64,000 nucleotides of DNA from CBDCUW01 sp963734865 (GCA_963734865.1 CAVTIV010000007.1:620001-684000), one strand, 5' to 3'. Counted from the stretch's first letter, positions 19,480 through 31,500 are shown. Translations and numbers: made by a program. Notes: a model not told the origin generated them from the letters alone.

Positions 19480-20445
19480 CTAAGGCCGCGGCTGTGAATG
19501 AACCGATCCGGCTTCCTTCGGAGCCACGAGCACGTCATACAAATCGGGACGACGTTGGGCAAAATCACGGCTGAAGGCTCTTTGCTGGCGGATCTGCTTC
19601 AGATGGATTGTCGCGGAGATGTACGCCTCTTGCTTGTCCGGGCAACGAGCAACGATCCGCACCGGCCTGCCACCATCGCCAATCATCGTTCCGCTGCCAT
19701 AGGCCTGATTGGTCGCGATCACCGCAACATGACTTTGAAACATCATCGACTTGATAATGAAATCCTCGACCGACCCGCCACGACCGTTGATCCAAACGAG
19801 CAACTCGGCTCCCTTGAGTGACAAAACGCGTGCCGGCTCCGGAAACCAACCGTCATAACAGGTCAGAACGCCAACGGTTCCGAAATCGAATTCGAACACC
19901 GGCAACTGTTGACCAGCCTCCATGATCCATTCCGGATCATTTCGAATCATCCAGTCCACCGTTTTGCCGGCCGGCGGATTGGTCCAAGGCGGATCTCCCT
20001 CGTAGTGATCGACGGCCGCGTGCGTTTTGTGGTATTTGCCGACGATCTCACCGCCGCGATCGAAGATCAATGCCGTGTTGGCGAACGTGTCATCGTCGTA
20101 CACCTCCCAACAGCCGACAATGACATAGATCGAATTCGCTTTCGCGGCAGCCGCGATCTTCTCGGTCGTCGCACCGGGAACCGGAATCCGACCAAGGACA
20201 TATTCCGGAAAGACGACCAATTGAGCACCATCGGCGCCGGCTCGATCAATGTAGGGAATGATCCGCATCGTTGGGTCGAACCCTTCCCGGGGTAGATCGC
20301 CCTTGTCGTAACCGCTGATCTGAACCGCCGCAACTTTCACGCTATCTCGATTGACGCCGTTGCCATCGTCCGCAACGGCGTTGCCAGCAACGACGATGAA
20401 CGTCGCGGCGAACATGATCGAGTCAAAAGAGATCGTTCGAGGCAT
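19480..20445 (-). CDS. Exported carbon-nitrogen hydrolase (nitrilase superfamily)
   Basis: 321 residues from ATG 20445 (GGAG upstream). A signal peptide (about residues 1-25, SIMFAATFIVVAGNAVA) points to export, unusual in this mainly cytoplasmic family. The catalytic triad is readable: Glu81 in VVFPEYVLG, Lys140 in GKYHKTH, and Cys196 in GVLTCYDGWFPEP. These enzymes hydrolyse amides, nitriles or carbamoyl groups. The start is 41 bases after the FAD oxidoreductase stop, so the two are co-oriented and likely co-transcribed. The substrate is unknown. The C-terminal part (RQQRAFSRDFAQRRPDLYDVL) matches the tail of deaminated-glutathione/carbamoylputrescine-type members. Confidence 0.85.
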   Translation of the reverse strand: MPRTISFDSIMFAATFIVVAGNAVADDGNGVNRDSVKVAAVQISGYDKGDLPREGFDPTMRIIPYIDRAGADGAQLVVFPEYVLGRIPVPGATTEKIAAAAKANSIYVIVGCWEVYDDDTFANTALIFDRGGEIVGKYHKTHAAVDHYEGDPPWTNPPAGKTVDWMIRNDPEWIMEAGQQLPVFEFDFGTVGVLTCYDGWFPEPARVLSLKGAELLVWINGRGGSVEDFIIKSMMFQSHVAVIATNQAYGSGTMIGDGGRPVRIVARCPDKQEAYISATIHLKQIRQQRAFSRDFAQRRPDLYDVLVAPKEAGSVHSQPRP

Positions 20446-20486
20446 GGGGGTCTCCGAAAAAGGTAGGACCAACTGAGGTTCCATCA

Positions 20487-22001
20487 TCACGACTGCGGAT
20501 GAATTGCCGTCTCCTCGCGAAGCGATGCCAGATGCTCGGCCACCAGGCGACCGCTGGTCATGGCCCAGGCAATGTGCAGTCCGTGCCCCCATAATACCTG
20601 ACCACCCAGACCATTTTGGCCGACGGCGTATAGGCCTGCGATCGGTAACTCGTGCTGGTCGAGAACTTCAAATTGCTGACTGATCGCCGCTCCCCCTTCG
20701 GTGGTCGTGAAATACGCACGCAGCGGACCCAACAATACCCACTTTCCCTCCCGCAAGGGCGGCAAGTCCGTGTCGATACGTTCATGGTTGACGGCAGCGA
20801 CCGTGTGCTTGAGTGATTCCGCAGGCAGATTCCGGGCACTGGCAAGCTCTTCCAGGCCTGTTCCTTTCACAGCCACGTCGGGGCGCAACTTCAAGTAATC
20901 CGCCACATAAGCGTAGGCGATCTCGGGCGCCGTCGAGATGAAGTTGGGCCACTGAGTGAACTGCTCGATCAAATGCTCGTCGAGCAAAATGAATGCTGTC
21001 TTATTGGCCTGTCGCGCCACGGCCAGTTCACGGTTTGGCCAACAGCGTTCGTCACAGAATCGTTGTCCATCCTGATTGATCAGAATCGCACCCCGGTCGA
21101 ACAATTTGTCTTCGGGATGCTGCCAAGTGACGAGCAATCGCTTGATGAAGGCGTTGACAACGGCGCGCGGAACAAACGGCAATAATCTGCCGGCGAGCCA
21201 GGCACCAAATCCCGAAGCGGGAAGCAACTGATCGAAACTCTTACGCTTCGTCTCGGCAGCGACGAATCGCAACTCGGGACCATAAGTCACGTCCATGTTC
21301 AGCAAACACGCACCGGCCTGCTCGGCCAACCGATGTCCATCACCCTGGGCATGTGGGTTGATGCCGTCCACCAATGCATAGTCCTTTCCCTTGTACCGCT
21401 CAATGATCTCTGCCGAGTTCGCGTAGTCTCCCGCGGCGAGCACAACACCAAGTCGAGCGCTGTATGTCTGACGAACTCCGGAAACGCAAGCAAGGACGCC
21501 CGATACCCGGTCATCGTCATGAATGAGTTTCTCGACCGACGCATTGCAGAGGATCTTCCCGCCGCCACGGATCGTCTTCGACTGCAGCAGGGCAATGTAC
21601 GCCTTTGCGTTGGGAACCACATTGTGCATCCGAGGCACGCGGTTGGGTGGTTCGGGCGATGGCCCATGAAACGCCAATCCCAGATCGCTCAACCAGTCCA
21701 GCGTCGCCGCGGCATGCGACAGAAAAAACCGTCTCAGCTCCACATTGTTGAGCGATTCGATCTCTGGCCTCGCGAACTTACCGGCATCTTCGGCATGGTC
21801 CTCGAGAGAGTCGTTGATCTTGGCTCGCCGCTGAAACTCCGTTCGATTTGCCGTGAACGATCCCACCGCAATTCCGGTCGTACCACCGGGTTGCGGCTGC
21901 TTTTCCAGCACCATCACGGACAGCCCCAGTTCGACGCACCGCGCCGCCGCGGCCAACCCGCTGCCACCTGCCCCGACAATCACAACGTCAAACTGATTCA
22001 T
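20487..22001 (-). CDS. FAD-dependent oxidoreductase (FAD_binding_2; fumarate reductase/ketosteroid dehydrogenase-like)
   Basis: 504 residues. The N-terminal dinucleotide fold VVIVGAGGSGLAAAARCVE is followed by VMVLEKQPQPGGTTGIAVGS. LAAGDYANSAEIIERYKGKD is the mid-domain FAD segment, and PIAGLYAVGQNGLGGQVLWGHG the C-terminal FAD-binding segment. This is the flavoprotein subfamily that reduces or desaturates C-C bonds (fumarate reductase, 3-ketosteroid dehydrogenase). I chose ATG 22001 (MNQFDVVIVGAG). It is first of the minus-strand set FAD enzyme - nitrilase - alcohol dehydrogenase. No cytochrome partner is encoded beside it. Specific substrate unknown. Confidence 0.82.
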   Translation of the reverse strand: MNQFDVVIVGAGGSGLAAAARCVELGLSVMVLEKQPQPGGTTGIAVGSFTANRTEFQRRAKINDSLEDHAEDAGKFARPEIESLNNVELRRFFLSHAAATLDWLSDLGLAFHGPSPEPPNRVPRMHNVVPNAKAYIALLQSKTIRGGGKILCNASVEKLIHDDDRVSGVLACVSGVRQTYSARLGVVLAAGDYANSAEIIERYKGKDYALVDGINPHAQGDGHRLAEQAGACLLNMDVTYGPELRFVAAETKRKSFDQLLPASGFGAWLAGRLLPFVPRAVVNAFIKRLLVTWQHPEDKLFDRGAILINQDGQRFCDERCWPNRELAVARQANKTAFILLDEHLIEQFTQWPNFISTAPEIAYAYVADYLKLRPDVAVKGTGLEELASARNLPAESLKHTVAAVNHERIDTDLPPLREGKWVLLGPLRAYFTTTEGGAAISQQFEVLDQHELPIAGLYAVGQNGLGGQVLWGHGLHIAWAMTSGRLVAEHLASLREETAIHPQS

Positions 22002-22339
22002 CGACCAACCACTCGTCCCTACCGCTGTTGCGGCAAAACCTTCCATTTCGAATCTCGCATCCGAAGCTCGGACAAGCGATTGCAGGCCGGTCTTGTTCCA
22101 AAATCGGCTCGCACCGCATTCCAACGCGGCGTTCCAACCCGGCGTTGCCCTGCCAGTGTGACACAGTCGACACCGGATCGATCCTCAATGGGCGGTCGAC
22201 GTGCGGATATTTTCGATGCCGTCATCGGTTTGCTGCTAAGATTTACCATCCCGTCGTCGATATCGTCCCGCCATCGATGCCACCGCTCTCCTACCGCTCC
22301 CTACCGTTTCCTCCTTGGTCCAGGCCGCCTTCGGAAGTC
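22002..22339. other. Divergent promoter region, no clear elements
   Basis: 338 bases between two divergent starts (FAD enzyme and DUF1553 protein). Frames run through it on both strands but show no family resemblance. No good -35/-10 pair or inverted repeat was found. Confidence 0.4.
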
Positions 22340-25300
22340 ATGAAACCGGTCAGACGAATCCCCCTGGCGTTGCGATCCATCCAGCCCAATACGTTCACGC
22401 TGATCGTGGCTTGCCTGGTCGGATTGTCCGCTCGCCTATACGCCGATCAACAAGCGACATCATCGGAAACTCGATCGATCCGCGGTGATGTGATCGCATC
22501 CGATGCATTTGATTATTCTTTCGGTCTGCTGCGCGACGCGGATCACGGCATTGGCTGGAAGCAACCTTGGCGGACGTCGCGAGTCTCATTTCCAACGATC
22601 GTTGAAAACCCTTCGGCCCGCACGACCCGGCAGCAACTTGCCAGCGAACGAAGCCTGCAGATTTTTGGTACCGGCGCTCGCAACAATCCAGTGCGGCGAG
22701 AGCTGCGACAACCTTTATCGCAGCGGGAAGTGTTCGTCCGGTTTGACCTTCACTATCGAGGCGATGCGCGAGACGCGACGAACGTCGACCCGGAGTTTTT
22801 CGTACTTTGGCTGGATCGACTTGACGGCGGTGATCGATCGACACACGCCGCCAACGTACCAAACATCGGAGTTCATCTCGCCGACCGTGGACCGAAAAAG
22901 GGCAGGAATGTGTTCATGGTTCGCATCGGTTCGGCGAATACCGCCTGGAGCAAAATCGAACTCCAAGAGAATCGCACCTACCAAGTCGTGGCGCGGCTGA
23001 CCAAGTCCAAAGACGGTGCCCGCGCCGACTACGATCGAATGGATCTTTGGGTCGATCCGAAGCCAACGGACTTGCAACATCCGGATGCAACTGTTTCAGA
23101 CGTGCAGGGTATCAGTCTGATACAGTGGGTCGGTTTCTCGACCGGACTGAAGACCGAGGCGACCGACCGGATCCATATCAGCAAACTTGTGTTGGGTCAT
23201 TCCTGGGCAACTGTTCTCGACGATACGGCAGCCTTGATCGCGGAGTCGGACCGTGGCGGGCACAACGGTGCGGTGTGGGACAAGATTGTCGATTTCCGAC
23301 GTGACGTTTATCCGCTGTTGAAGTCGCGCTGCTTCGATTGTCATTCGGGCGAGAATCCGGAATCCGGTTATCAATTGGATGTTCATCGCGAGCTGTTGGG
23401 ATACAGCACGGGTAAAATTCTCGCTGAGCCGGGCAGAAGTCACGACAGTCGCCTGATTGACGTCCTTGCCGCAGAAGCGGAGGAAGACCGAATGCCGCCC
23501 GCTGGAGAGGATCCGCTATCGGACCAGCAAATTGCCCTGTTCAAGGCCTGGATTGACCAGGGCATGAACTGGGACGATGAACTGCTGCCGCCACCCAAAC
23601 GCCAATCGGATCATTGGGCGTTTCAGCCGATCACTCGGCCTGATCTGCCGCAAGTCGATGACGTCCGCTGGATCCGCACTCCGGTCGATGCCTTCATCGT
23701 CGAGGAACAATCCAAAGTCGGCCTGCGACACGCCGCCGAAGCGACGCGACAAACGCTCATCAGGAGACTTTGCCTTGATCTGACCGGTCTGCCTCCGACG
23801 CCCAGTCAGGTCCATCAGTTCGTGCACGATCCCTCATCGACGGCGTACGAAGCGCTGGTCGAGCGACTGCTGGGTTCGCCACACTATGGCGAACGCTGGG
23901 GACGCTACTGGCTGGATCTTGCTCGCTGGGCAGAGAGCCAGGGCTACCAACACGACATCGTTCGACCCTATGCATGGCGCTATCGGGATTACGTTATCCA
24001 CAGTTTCAATGACGACAAACCCTACGATCGTTTCTTGAAGGAACAGCTTGCCGGAGACGAACTGCAGCCATACTCGGACGAGAATCTGATCGCCACCGGC
24101 TTCCTTGCTGCCGCCCGCATCAGTGGCAATCAGGAAGACGATGCCATCCAACGCAACGATGTGATGGTCGACATTGTCAACGCCACGGGCAGCGTCGTGC
24201 TGGGGCTGACGCTGGAGTGTGCACAGTGTCACAACCACAAGTTTGATCCCATCAGTCAGCGAGACTTCTATCGCCTGCAGGGATTCTTTATCAACGGACA
24301 GCTTGGCAATCTTACGCTACGAGAGTCCCAATCGCCCAATCCCACCGATCTGCAACAGTGGATCCCCGCGGCGTCCTACAACTTCTACAACAAGGAAGTG
24401 AATGCTCTGGTAAAGAAGAAATTGTTCGAACCGACCCAACAGGCTCACACATGGGGGTTTCATTCTCCGCTGTCAAGTGATCCCGGAATTGAACGACTGC
24501 CTGTCGTGAACCGCAAACCGATTGCCTGGCATCCGGCGACTTTAATGAATGCCCAGGCACGCCTGCTCGTTCGCGGAGACACTGCCAGCCCGGGACCCGT
24601 GGTGGGTCGCGGATGGCCGGAAGTGCTTGGCCCGACTCCCAGTTCCCTGGGTGACAAGCCAAGATCGGCACTCGCAGACTGGATGGCCAATCCACACAAC
24701 CCACTCGTCTCGCGGGTCTGGGTCAACCGACTTTGGCAATATCATTTTGGTCGAGGACTGGTTGCGACACCCAGTGACTTTGGGGTCGAAGGTGCCCGGC
24801 CCAGTCACCCCAAATTGCTTGACTGGCTGGCCACAGAATTGATCTGCCACAACTGGAGCGCGAAGCACATCCATCGCCAGATCGTGTTATCCAGCACCTA
24901 TCGACAGCAGCGAAAGTATGATCAAAGCAATGCGGCCATCGACCCCGACAACACGCTGCTGTGGTGCTGGCCGCGACGGCGGTTGGAAGCGGAAGTCATC
25001 CGCGACTCGGTGCTGGTGGCAACCGGCGAACTTGATCGATCCGTCGGAGGAACCAGCATTCCGCCAGAGCGTGAGGAACAAGAACTTCGCCGCACCATTT
25101 ATCTGTTCCAGCAGCGCAGCAACATGCCGTCCGTGATGGAAATGTTCGATGCACCCAGTGGGATCGCCAGTTGTTCGCGGCGAGCCGTTTCGACCGTCGC
25201 CCTGCAACCGCTATTCATGCTCAACAGCCAATTCATGGCAAAACGAGCATCGATGCTGGCCGATATCGTCCGCAAGATTGCCGGTGACCACATGGACCGG

Positions 25301-25488
25301 CAGATCGAAGTGGCCTTTGAAAGAACGCTGTCTCGGCCGCCCGATGTTCAGGAACTCGAGATGCGCGCAAGATCCTACAAACCGGATCAGCAGATTCGAC
25401 CAACGACGAGCCGTACATCGCTGGCCGACCGCTGACGCAACTGTGCCACGCGCTGCTAAACCTGAACGAGTTTGTGTACATCCCATGA
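22340..25488 (+). CDS. Planctomycete cytochrome c (PSCyt1) - DUF1549 - DUF1553 protein (one frameshift)
   Basis: Secreted protein of 1,049 residues after correction. Order: signal peptide (NTFTLIVACLVGLSARLYA), a lectin-like N-terminal segment, PSCyt1 with heme site CFDCH and MPP (residues ~335-405), DUF1549 from DHWAFQPITRP with a second CxxCH (CAQCHNHKFDP), and DUF1553 from RSALADWMANPHNPLVSRVWVNR to the end. The normal C-terminus LTQLCHALLNLNEFVYIP is out of frame: one base is missing near 25365 (ATGCGCGC), after which the frame reads RKILQTGSADSTNDEPYIAGRP. Start ATG 22340 is chosen for the signal peptide. These proteins are lineage-specific and usually sit beside a DUF1501 gene, as here (57 bases). 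Biochemical function is not established. Confidence 0.88.
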
Positions 25489-25544
25489 TCGGACACGATG
25501 ATTGAATTCGCCGGCACCCCAAACCCATTCAACGAAGTTTGACC

Positions 25545-26989
25545 ATGATCCTCAACCGTCGAATGATGTTGCACGAGAGCGCGCTCGGATTCGGATCCTT
25601 GGCGCTCACTGCGATGCTTGCCGAACAGGGGCTTGCCGAACAGGGGCTTGCCGAACAGGGGCTTGCCGAACAGGGGCTTGCCGGCCAACCGTCCGATCTT
25701 CCATTGCCACATCACACGCCGACAGCCAAAAGCATCATCTTTTTGTTCATGTCCGGTGCGCCGGACAAACGGACACCTTTGATCCGAAGCCGACGCTGGA
25801 GAAACTCGATGGCCAACGGGTTCCCGAATCGATCGCCGCCACAGTACCCAACATTCCCCGTTCCGGAGTTGAGTCGAAACTGCTGGCATCGCCGTTTTCG
25901 TTTCAGCAATACGGTGACAGCGGCATCCCGGTCTCCAGTTTGTATCGGCACACGGCGCAGATGGTCGACGATTTGTGTGTCGTGCGATCGATCAATCATC
26001 GCGTCCCCGTGCATGGTCCTGGTGAATGCATTGCGCTGACGGGAACGGGCGTCGGTGATCGACCCAGCATCGGAGCGTGGACGAATTACGGACTTGGCAG
26101 CCAGAGCAAAGACTTGCCCGGGTTCCTGGTGTTCCTCTCCAACGTGACCGGTCCGCCCCCGCAATTGCCGGGTTGGGGTGCCGGATTCTTGCCGGCGCGG
26201 TATCAGGGGACGCTGGTCGACGGCAACAAGGGCGTTCCCTACACGGCCATGCCCGGTGGTTACACCGACGCGAATCGGCGTCAACAACTTGACTTCATTA
26301 ACAAAATGAACCGGCAGCACCTGGAACGACAGGGACCGGACTCGGAACTGGAAGCGCGGATCGCCTCTTACGAACTCGGATATCGGATGCAGGCATCGGC
26401 GCCCGAGGCGTTTGATCTGACTGGCGAATCGCAATACACTCGCGCGATGTACGGATTGGATGACAAAGATACGTCCGAATTCGGCACCCATTGTCTACTC
26501 GCTCGGCGACTTGTCGAGCGTGGCGTCCGTTGCATTCAGCTCCGCAACGGAGGTTGGGATGCCCACAGCAATCTGAAGTCCAACCACCTGCAAGGCGGAG
26601 CACGAACGGACAAACCGATCGCGGGGCTGATTCAAGACCTCAAACAGCGCGGCCTGCTGGAATCGACTCTGCTTGTTTGGGGGGGCGAGTTTGGACGAAC
26701 CCCAACGATCGAAGGGGTGCGAACCGGCGACAGTCGCGGGCGAGACCATTCGCCGGCCGGTTACACCATGTGGCTTGCCGGGGGCGGGGTCAAAGGCGGA
26801 CAAATCATCGGCGCAACCGACGAACTCGGATATGTGCCGATCGAGCGTCCGCTCGCCCCCGCGGACATGCACGCCACCTTGCTCTACGCCCTGGGAATCG
26901 ATCAGCACCGCCTGTCGTACAGCCACAATAACCGGGACGAAATACCGACCGTCTTCGGCGGCGAAGTCGTTGAAGAAGTGTTCGCATGA
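25545..26989 (+). CDS. DUF1501 secreted protein, sulfatase/phosphatase-like fold (one frameshift)
   Basis: 481 residues after correction. Twin-arginine-like start (ILNRRMMLHESALGFGSLAL), then four-and-a-half LAEQG repeats at the signal-peptide junction, then KSIIFLFMSGAP. The frame breaks there: one base is missing near 25762, where GCGCCGGACAAACG should read GCGCCGGGACAAACG, restoring GAPGQTDTFDPKPTLEKLDGQ. Later segments VHGPGECIALTGTGVGDRPS, LLVWGGEFGRTPT and GRDHSPAGYTMWLAGGGVKGG are typical of DUF1501, whose fold resembles alkaline phosphatase/sulfatase enzymes. It follows the DUF1553 gene, the standard planctomycete pair; a sialidase gene comes next. No activity has been established for the family that I can cite. 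Confidence 0.88.
25616..25683 (+). repeat. 15-bp coding tandem repeat, about 4.5 copies
   Basis: The unit GCTTGCCGAACAGGG is repeated identically at 25616, 25631, 25646 and 25661, with a partial fifth copy. It encodes LAEQG repeats at the end of the DUF1501 signal peptide and keeps the frame whatever the copy number. Confidence 0.95.
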
Positions 26990-27143
26990 TCTCGGTACCA
27001 ACACCGCAACATGAGTTCATCGCTGCCGATACGCTTCTCAAGGTCACCACTTCCAATTCCAGTCACTGCGTTTCCAGGCGAGATCGGGAACGATCGCCGA
27101 CCCAACGGCAGGGACCGCCGGCAACCAGGCAAACTTCCCCTTC

Positions 27144-28370
27144 ATGAACCTGCCCATTCATTTATCCATTGTCTGCTTGTTGCTGTCGTCGGTATCGTTG
27201 CCTCGGTTGATCGCCAGCGAACCGATGTTGGACAAGACCGACCTGTTTCATGCTGGTCAGGGCGGATACGAGACATTCCGTGTACCCGGCATCGTTGTCA
27301 CTCGCGATGGGTCGGTGCTGGCCTACTGCGAGGCTCGCCGCGGTAGCCGCTCGGATTGGGCGGATATCGAAGTCCTGTTATGCCGCAGCACCAACGGCGG
27401 AAGAACCTGGTCGCCTCCCCAACGAATCGCCGACTCGGGCAAAAATACGGTCAACAACCCCGTCGCAATCGTCGACCGGAGTACCGGCCGAATCCATTTT
27501 CTTTACTGTATCAACTACGCCCGCTGCTACTACATCTTTAGCGACGACGACGGAGTCACGTTCAGTGATCCGCAGGAGATCACCAGTACGTTTGAACCAT
27601 TTCGCAAAGACTATGACTGGAATGTCTTGGCCACCGGACCGGGCCACGGCATCCAATTGCGAAGTGGCAGATTGCTGGTACCCATTTGGATGTCCACCGC
27701 GACTCACCAGCACCGTCCCTCCGCGGTGTCGGTGATCTACAGCGACGATCATGGCGTCACATGGCAGGCCGGAGAGATTGTTTGCGAACATCCGTCGCCG
27801 CTGATCAACCCCAGCGAAACCGTCGCTGTGCAGCTTTCGGATGATCGCGTGCTGTTGAATATTCGCAGCGAGAATCGCGACTATCGTCGCGCCCTGTCCT
27901 CCAGCAGCGATGGCGCCACCGGCTGGTCCGCCATTCGATTCCACGACTCGCTGTACGAGCCGATTTGCATGGCCGGCATTGTCCATTTGCCGCCGCCTTT
28001 TGCGGGCAACAATGGCACATTCGTGTTCACGAATCCGGATAGCCATACGAATCCCGGATTGCACGGCACACACAACTTTCGACACCGTGAGAACGTGACC
28101 GTCAGGGTCAGCAAGGACGACTGCGAGACGTGGCCGATCTCTCGTGTGCTCGAACCCGGTATCAGCGGCTACACCGACCTGGCCGTCGGTCGCGATGGGA
28201 TCATCTACTGCATTTACGAGCGCGGCGGCGAGGACGGTTTTGCCTTTCAACGTCTGTCCGTCGCGCCTTCAACCGCGAATGGATCGAGCAGAGAAAAGAT
28301 TGACTTGCCGTTGAGCGTCTCGACCTCTTGCCAGGACAATCGAGGGAACGGCGAGAAACAAAGGAAATGA
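27144..28370 (+). CDS. Exo-alpha-sialidase (GH33-like), secreted
   Basis: 408 residues with a signal peptide (IHLSIVCLLLSSVSLPRLIA). Six-bladed propeller hallmarks: the arginine motif FRVPGIVV followed by VLAYCEARRGSRSDWADIEV, and Asp-box-type repeats RSTNGGRTW, FSDDDGVTF, YSDDHGVTW and VSKDDCETW. The late GYTDLAVGRDGIIYCIYERG resembles the catalytic Tyr/Glu region of bacterial sialidases. It would remove terminal sialic acids from glycans outside the cytoplasm. It lies 154 bases after the DUF1501 gene on the same strand; no sialic-acid uptake genes (nan) are in the window. A sialidase-like lectin or other exo-glycosidase remains possible. Confidence 0.82.
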   Translation: MNLPIHLSIVCLLLSSVSLPRLIASEPMLDKTDLFHAGQGGYETFRVPGIVVTRDGSVLAYCEARRGSRSDWADIEVLLCRSTNGGRTWSPPQRIADSGKNTVNNPVAIVDRSTGRIHFLYCINYARCYYIFSDDDGVTFSDPQEITSTFEPFRKDYDWNVLATGPGHGIQLRSGRLLVPIWMSTATHQHRPSAVSVIYSDDHGVTWQAGEIVCEHPSPLINPSETVAVQLSDDRVLLNIRSENRDYRRALSSSSDGATGWSAIRFHDSLYEPICMAGIVHLPPPFAGNNGTFVFTNPDSHTNPGLHGTHNFRHRENVTVRVSKDDCETWPISRVLEPGISGYTDLAVGRDGIIYCIYERGGEDGFAFQRLSVAPSTANGSSREKIDLPLSVSTSCQDNRGNGEKQRK

Positions 28371-28581
28371 CCGAAAAATTGTCAGGCCTCGCGCTCATCG
28401 CAAGCTTCTGGCCAAGACGGTTGAACACCGAGATTCGCACCCGCTAAAAAAGCGACAACGGTCGAGCAATTCGCTAAACTTGGGGTCTGATTGGCAGCCA
28501 GAATACGAGTGAATTTTGCGACGATTCTGATACCTTTGCCGACCACCTTCGCCCCAATGGGTGGTCGCGGGAGGGACGGTC

Positions 28582-31500
28582 ATGGCGATTCGCGTGGGTG
28601 TTTGGTCGAGGCGACGGCGTCGAATTGGCGGTTGTCGTGTGCGAGAGCGCAAACTGGAACAATTGGAGGCGAGACTGACGCTCGCCGGTGATTCGCCCTA
28701 TCAATCTCTTCCCAGTGCGCCCGACCTGTTGGTCCAAGATTTGTCGCCACTGGTGTTCGAGCCCAACGTCGGGCAAGCCGCCGAGAGGGTGGACTTCGTC
28801 GCTCGCGGATTGGACTACTCATTTTCACTAACCGGCAGCGGACCGATTCTGACATTGAGGAACGAGGCCGGCTCCGATATCGATCAGTTCGATGCAAGTC
28901 TTGGCCCGCTCGAAGAAGGCTCGCCGCCGCCGGCAGAGACGTCCGCGATCCTACGGACGCAATGGATTCATGGGAACTCCGAGACCAGCGCGATCGGCCT
29001 AGAACGACAACCTGGCGTCACCAACTACCTGTTCGGCGAGGGATACACCTACACGGACGTGCCAAACTACTCCAACGTCCGTTATGCCGACGTGTATCCG
29101 GGAATCGATCTCGTCTACTACGGACGCGGTGGGGAATTGGAGTATGACTGGATGGTCCGTCCCGGTGCCGACCCGGCGCAGATCGTGATGGGTTTTGACG
29201 GCATGCGAGAGATGACGCTCGATGATCAGGGGCGGCTGGTGTTGGAAACGTCGGTAGGAACACTTTACCAGCAGGCACCTGTGATCTATCAGAACATCAA
29301 TGGCAATCGGCAATCCGTCGATGGTGGTTACGTGCTGCTGGGATCCGGCCAAGTCGCCTTTCAGGTCGGCGACTACGACACGGATCGCGAGCTTGTGATT
29401 GATCCGATTCTCGTCTATTCAACCTATCTGGGCGGAAGTCCGGTGGCAGCGCCCGGCCACACGAGCGGAGTTGACGCGGGCAATGACGTGGGGACCGCAA
29501 TCGCGTCGGACGCGGAGGGGAACACCTACGTGACTGGGGTCACAACCGCGATCGATTTTCCCACGGTAAATGCCTCTACGAGCCAACATCCTCATCTGTC
29601 CGCCAACATCAGACCCGGACCGGTGGCGTTCGTGACCAAGTTGGATCCATCGGGTGTTCCGGTCTTTTCAACCTACGTCGGTCAAGTCTTTTCAAATCCA
29701 AATCGCTGGATGACTTTGCACGCCAACGACATCGCCCTCGATGGTGATGGCAAATTGTATATCGTTGGGAATTACGTCGACCTGACTACCGAGAGTGTCG
29801 AGGACGACTTTGTCGGCGTCCACAGTCAGCTTGTCGAACAAGAGTTGGGAGGCTTTGCGGCCAAGTTAAGCGAGACGGGAGGAAGCCTCGACTACCTGAC
29901 CGTCTTTGGCGGCGACAACGGCTTGGGCGGTTCCGGTTTGTTGTCCGCCGCGACAGGCGTCGTGGTCAACGAGTCGGGAGCCGCGTTTGTCGTCGGCTAC
30001 ACGACGGCGTCAAATTTTCCCGCTCCCGATTACACGCAAACGATGACGATCCAGGACAAAAACGCGGCCGAGTCGGTTGGAAGCCCTGACGGGGAGCCAG
30101 TGGATACCGATCCCTTCGACGCCTTCGTGGTCAGGATCGATCAGCAGGGAGCGATCAACTACTCCACGTACCTTGGTGGCCGATTCAATGACTATGGCAA
30201 GGACATTGCCTTGAACAACGACGGCCAAGTGGTTGTCGTCGGGTCGACCGAATCGTTCGACTTTCCCGGTTTCGATTCCGAGTTTCAGGGCAACGTGGAC
30301 GGTTTCATCGCGGTGCTCGATCTCGATGCTTCGACCGTGCCATTCTCGACATCCGTCGGTAGCACGGGAGACGACACCATCAACGGTATCGCGGTGAGCA
30401 GGGATGGAAACATTTTTGTCGCGGGAGTCACGAATTCCGGCCTCCTGCCGGCCAACTCGCTCGTCCGGGGCCAGCCAAAATCGGAACCGTTTCAACCCTT
30501 GCACGCGGGCCCGGGAAGCATTTCGGAGCTGACTCCCTACGGCGCCGATGGGTTCGTGGTGCGGCTAGAAATCAATGGCGACTCCGCGACTTACCATTAC
30601 GCGACGTTTCTCGGCGGCAGCGGTTACGACGTCATTTGGGATATCGATGTGTCCACCTCTGGCAATGCGTACGTCACGGGTGAAACCAATTCCGCCGACT
30701 TTCCCCTCCTGGACACAACTCCCGAAGCCAGAGGGCGGTTCACGGACGTCTTCGTGAGCAAGCTGTCACCTACCGGTATGTCTCTCAGCTACTCGACTGT
30801 CTTGGGCGGTTCATCGACCGACGTGGCCGGGGGTATCGCGGTGGATCCCATGGGAAATGCGCACATCACCGGATGGACCAGCAATATCGTCTGCAGTGTT
30901 TCACTGGTTCCTGGGCTTTCACTCGATCCACAAGAATGTCCCTCGGACTTCTGGGCTCAGATTCCCAGCGACTTCCCGACGCTAAACGCCTATCAGGAAG
31001 AATTCCACGGTGGCGGCACTCCGATTTTTGGAATACACCCCAAAGATGCCTTCGTGGCCAAGCTGTCCGATACGAGTTTCTTGGCCGGGGCCAGCCACGA
31101 ATTGCAGGCAGCCGTCCCATTCACAGGGCAGGTGGCCACTTTTTACACGCCACGTCTCGATGCCGAGGCGGCAGACTTCCTCACGTTGATCGATTGGGGC
31201 GACGGCAGCCCGTTGGACGACACCGGTCTGGCGCGTCAGGGTTCTGATGCTGGCAACCTGTGGGAAGTGGTCGGGACACACCAATACCCTGAGCCGGGTG
31301 CCTATCCAATCATTGTCAGGGTTTTGGATCTCAATCAGCCTGGGTCCGATGCGGACGACAGCGTCAGACCACTCGATCCGGCAGTCAACATCAATGTGAG
31401 CCGGCTGAAAGGCCAACAGTTCCAACCGACGATTGCGGTCGACCCAACCGATCCGAGAAGGATATTTGTCGTCGCTAGCGACGAAAGGGGATACGACAAT

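Noticed and set aside
22028..22339. Upstream extension of the DUF1553 protein
   Set aside because: The extra ~100 residues have no signal peptide or family match, and the ATG at 22340 is followed by a proper signal peptide.
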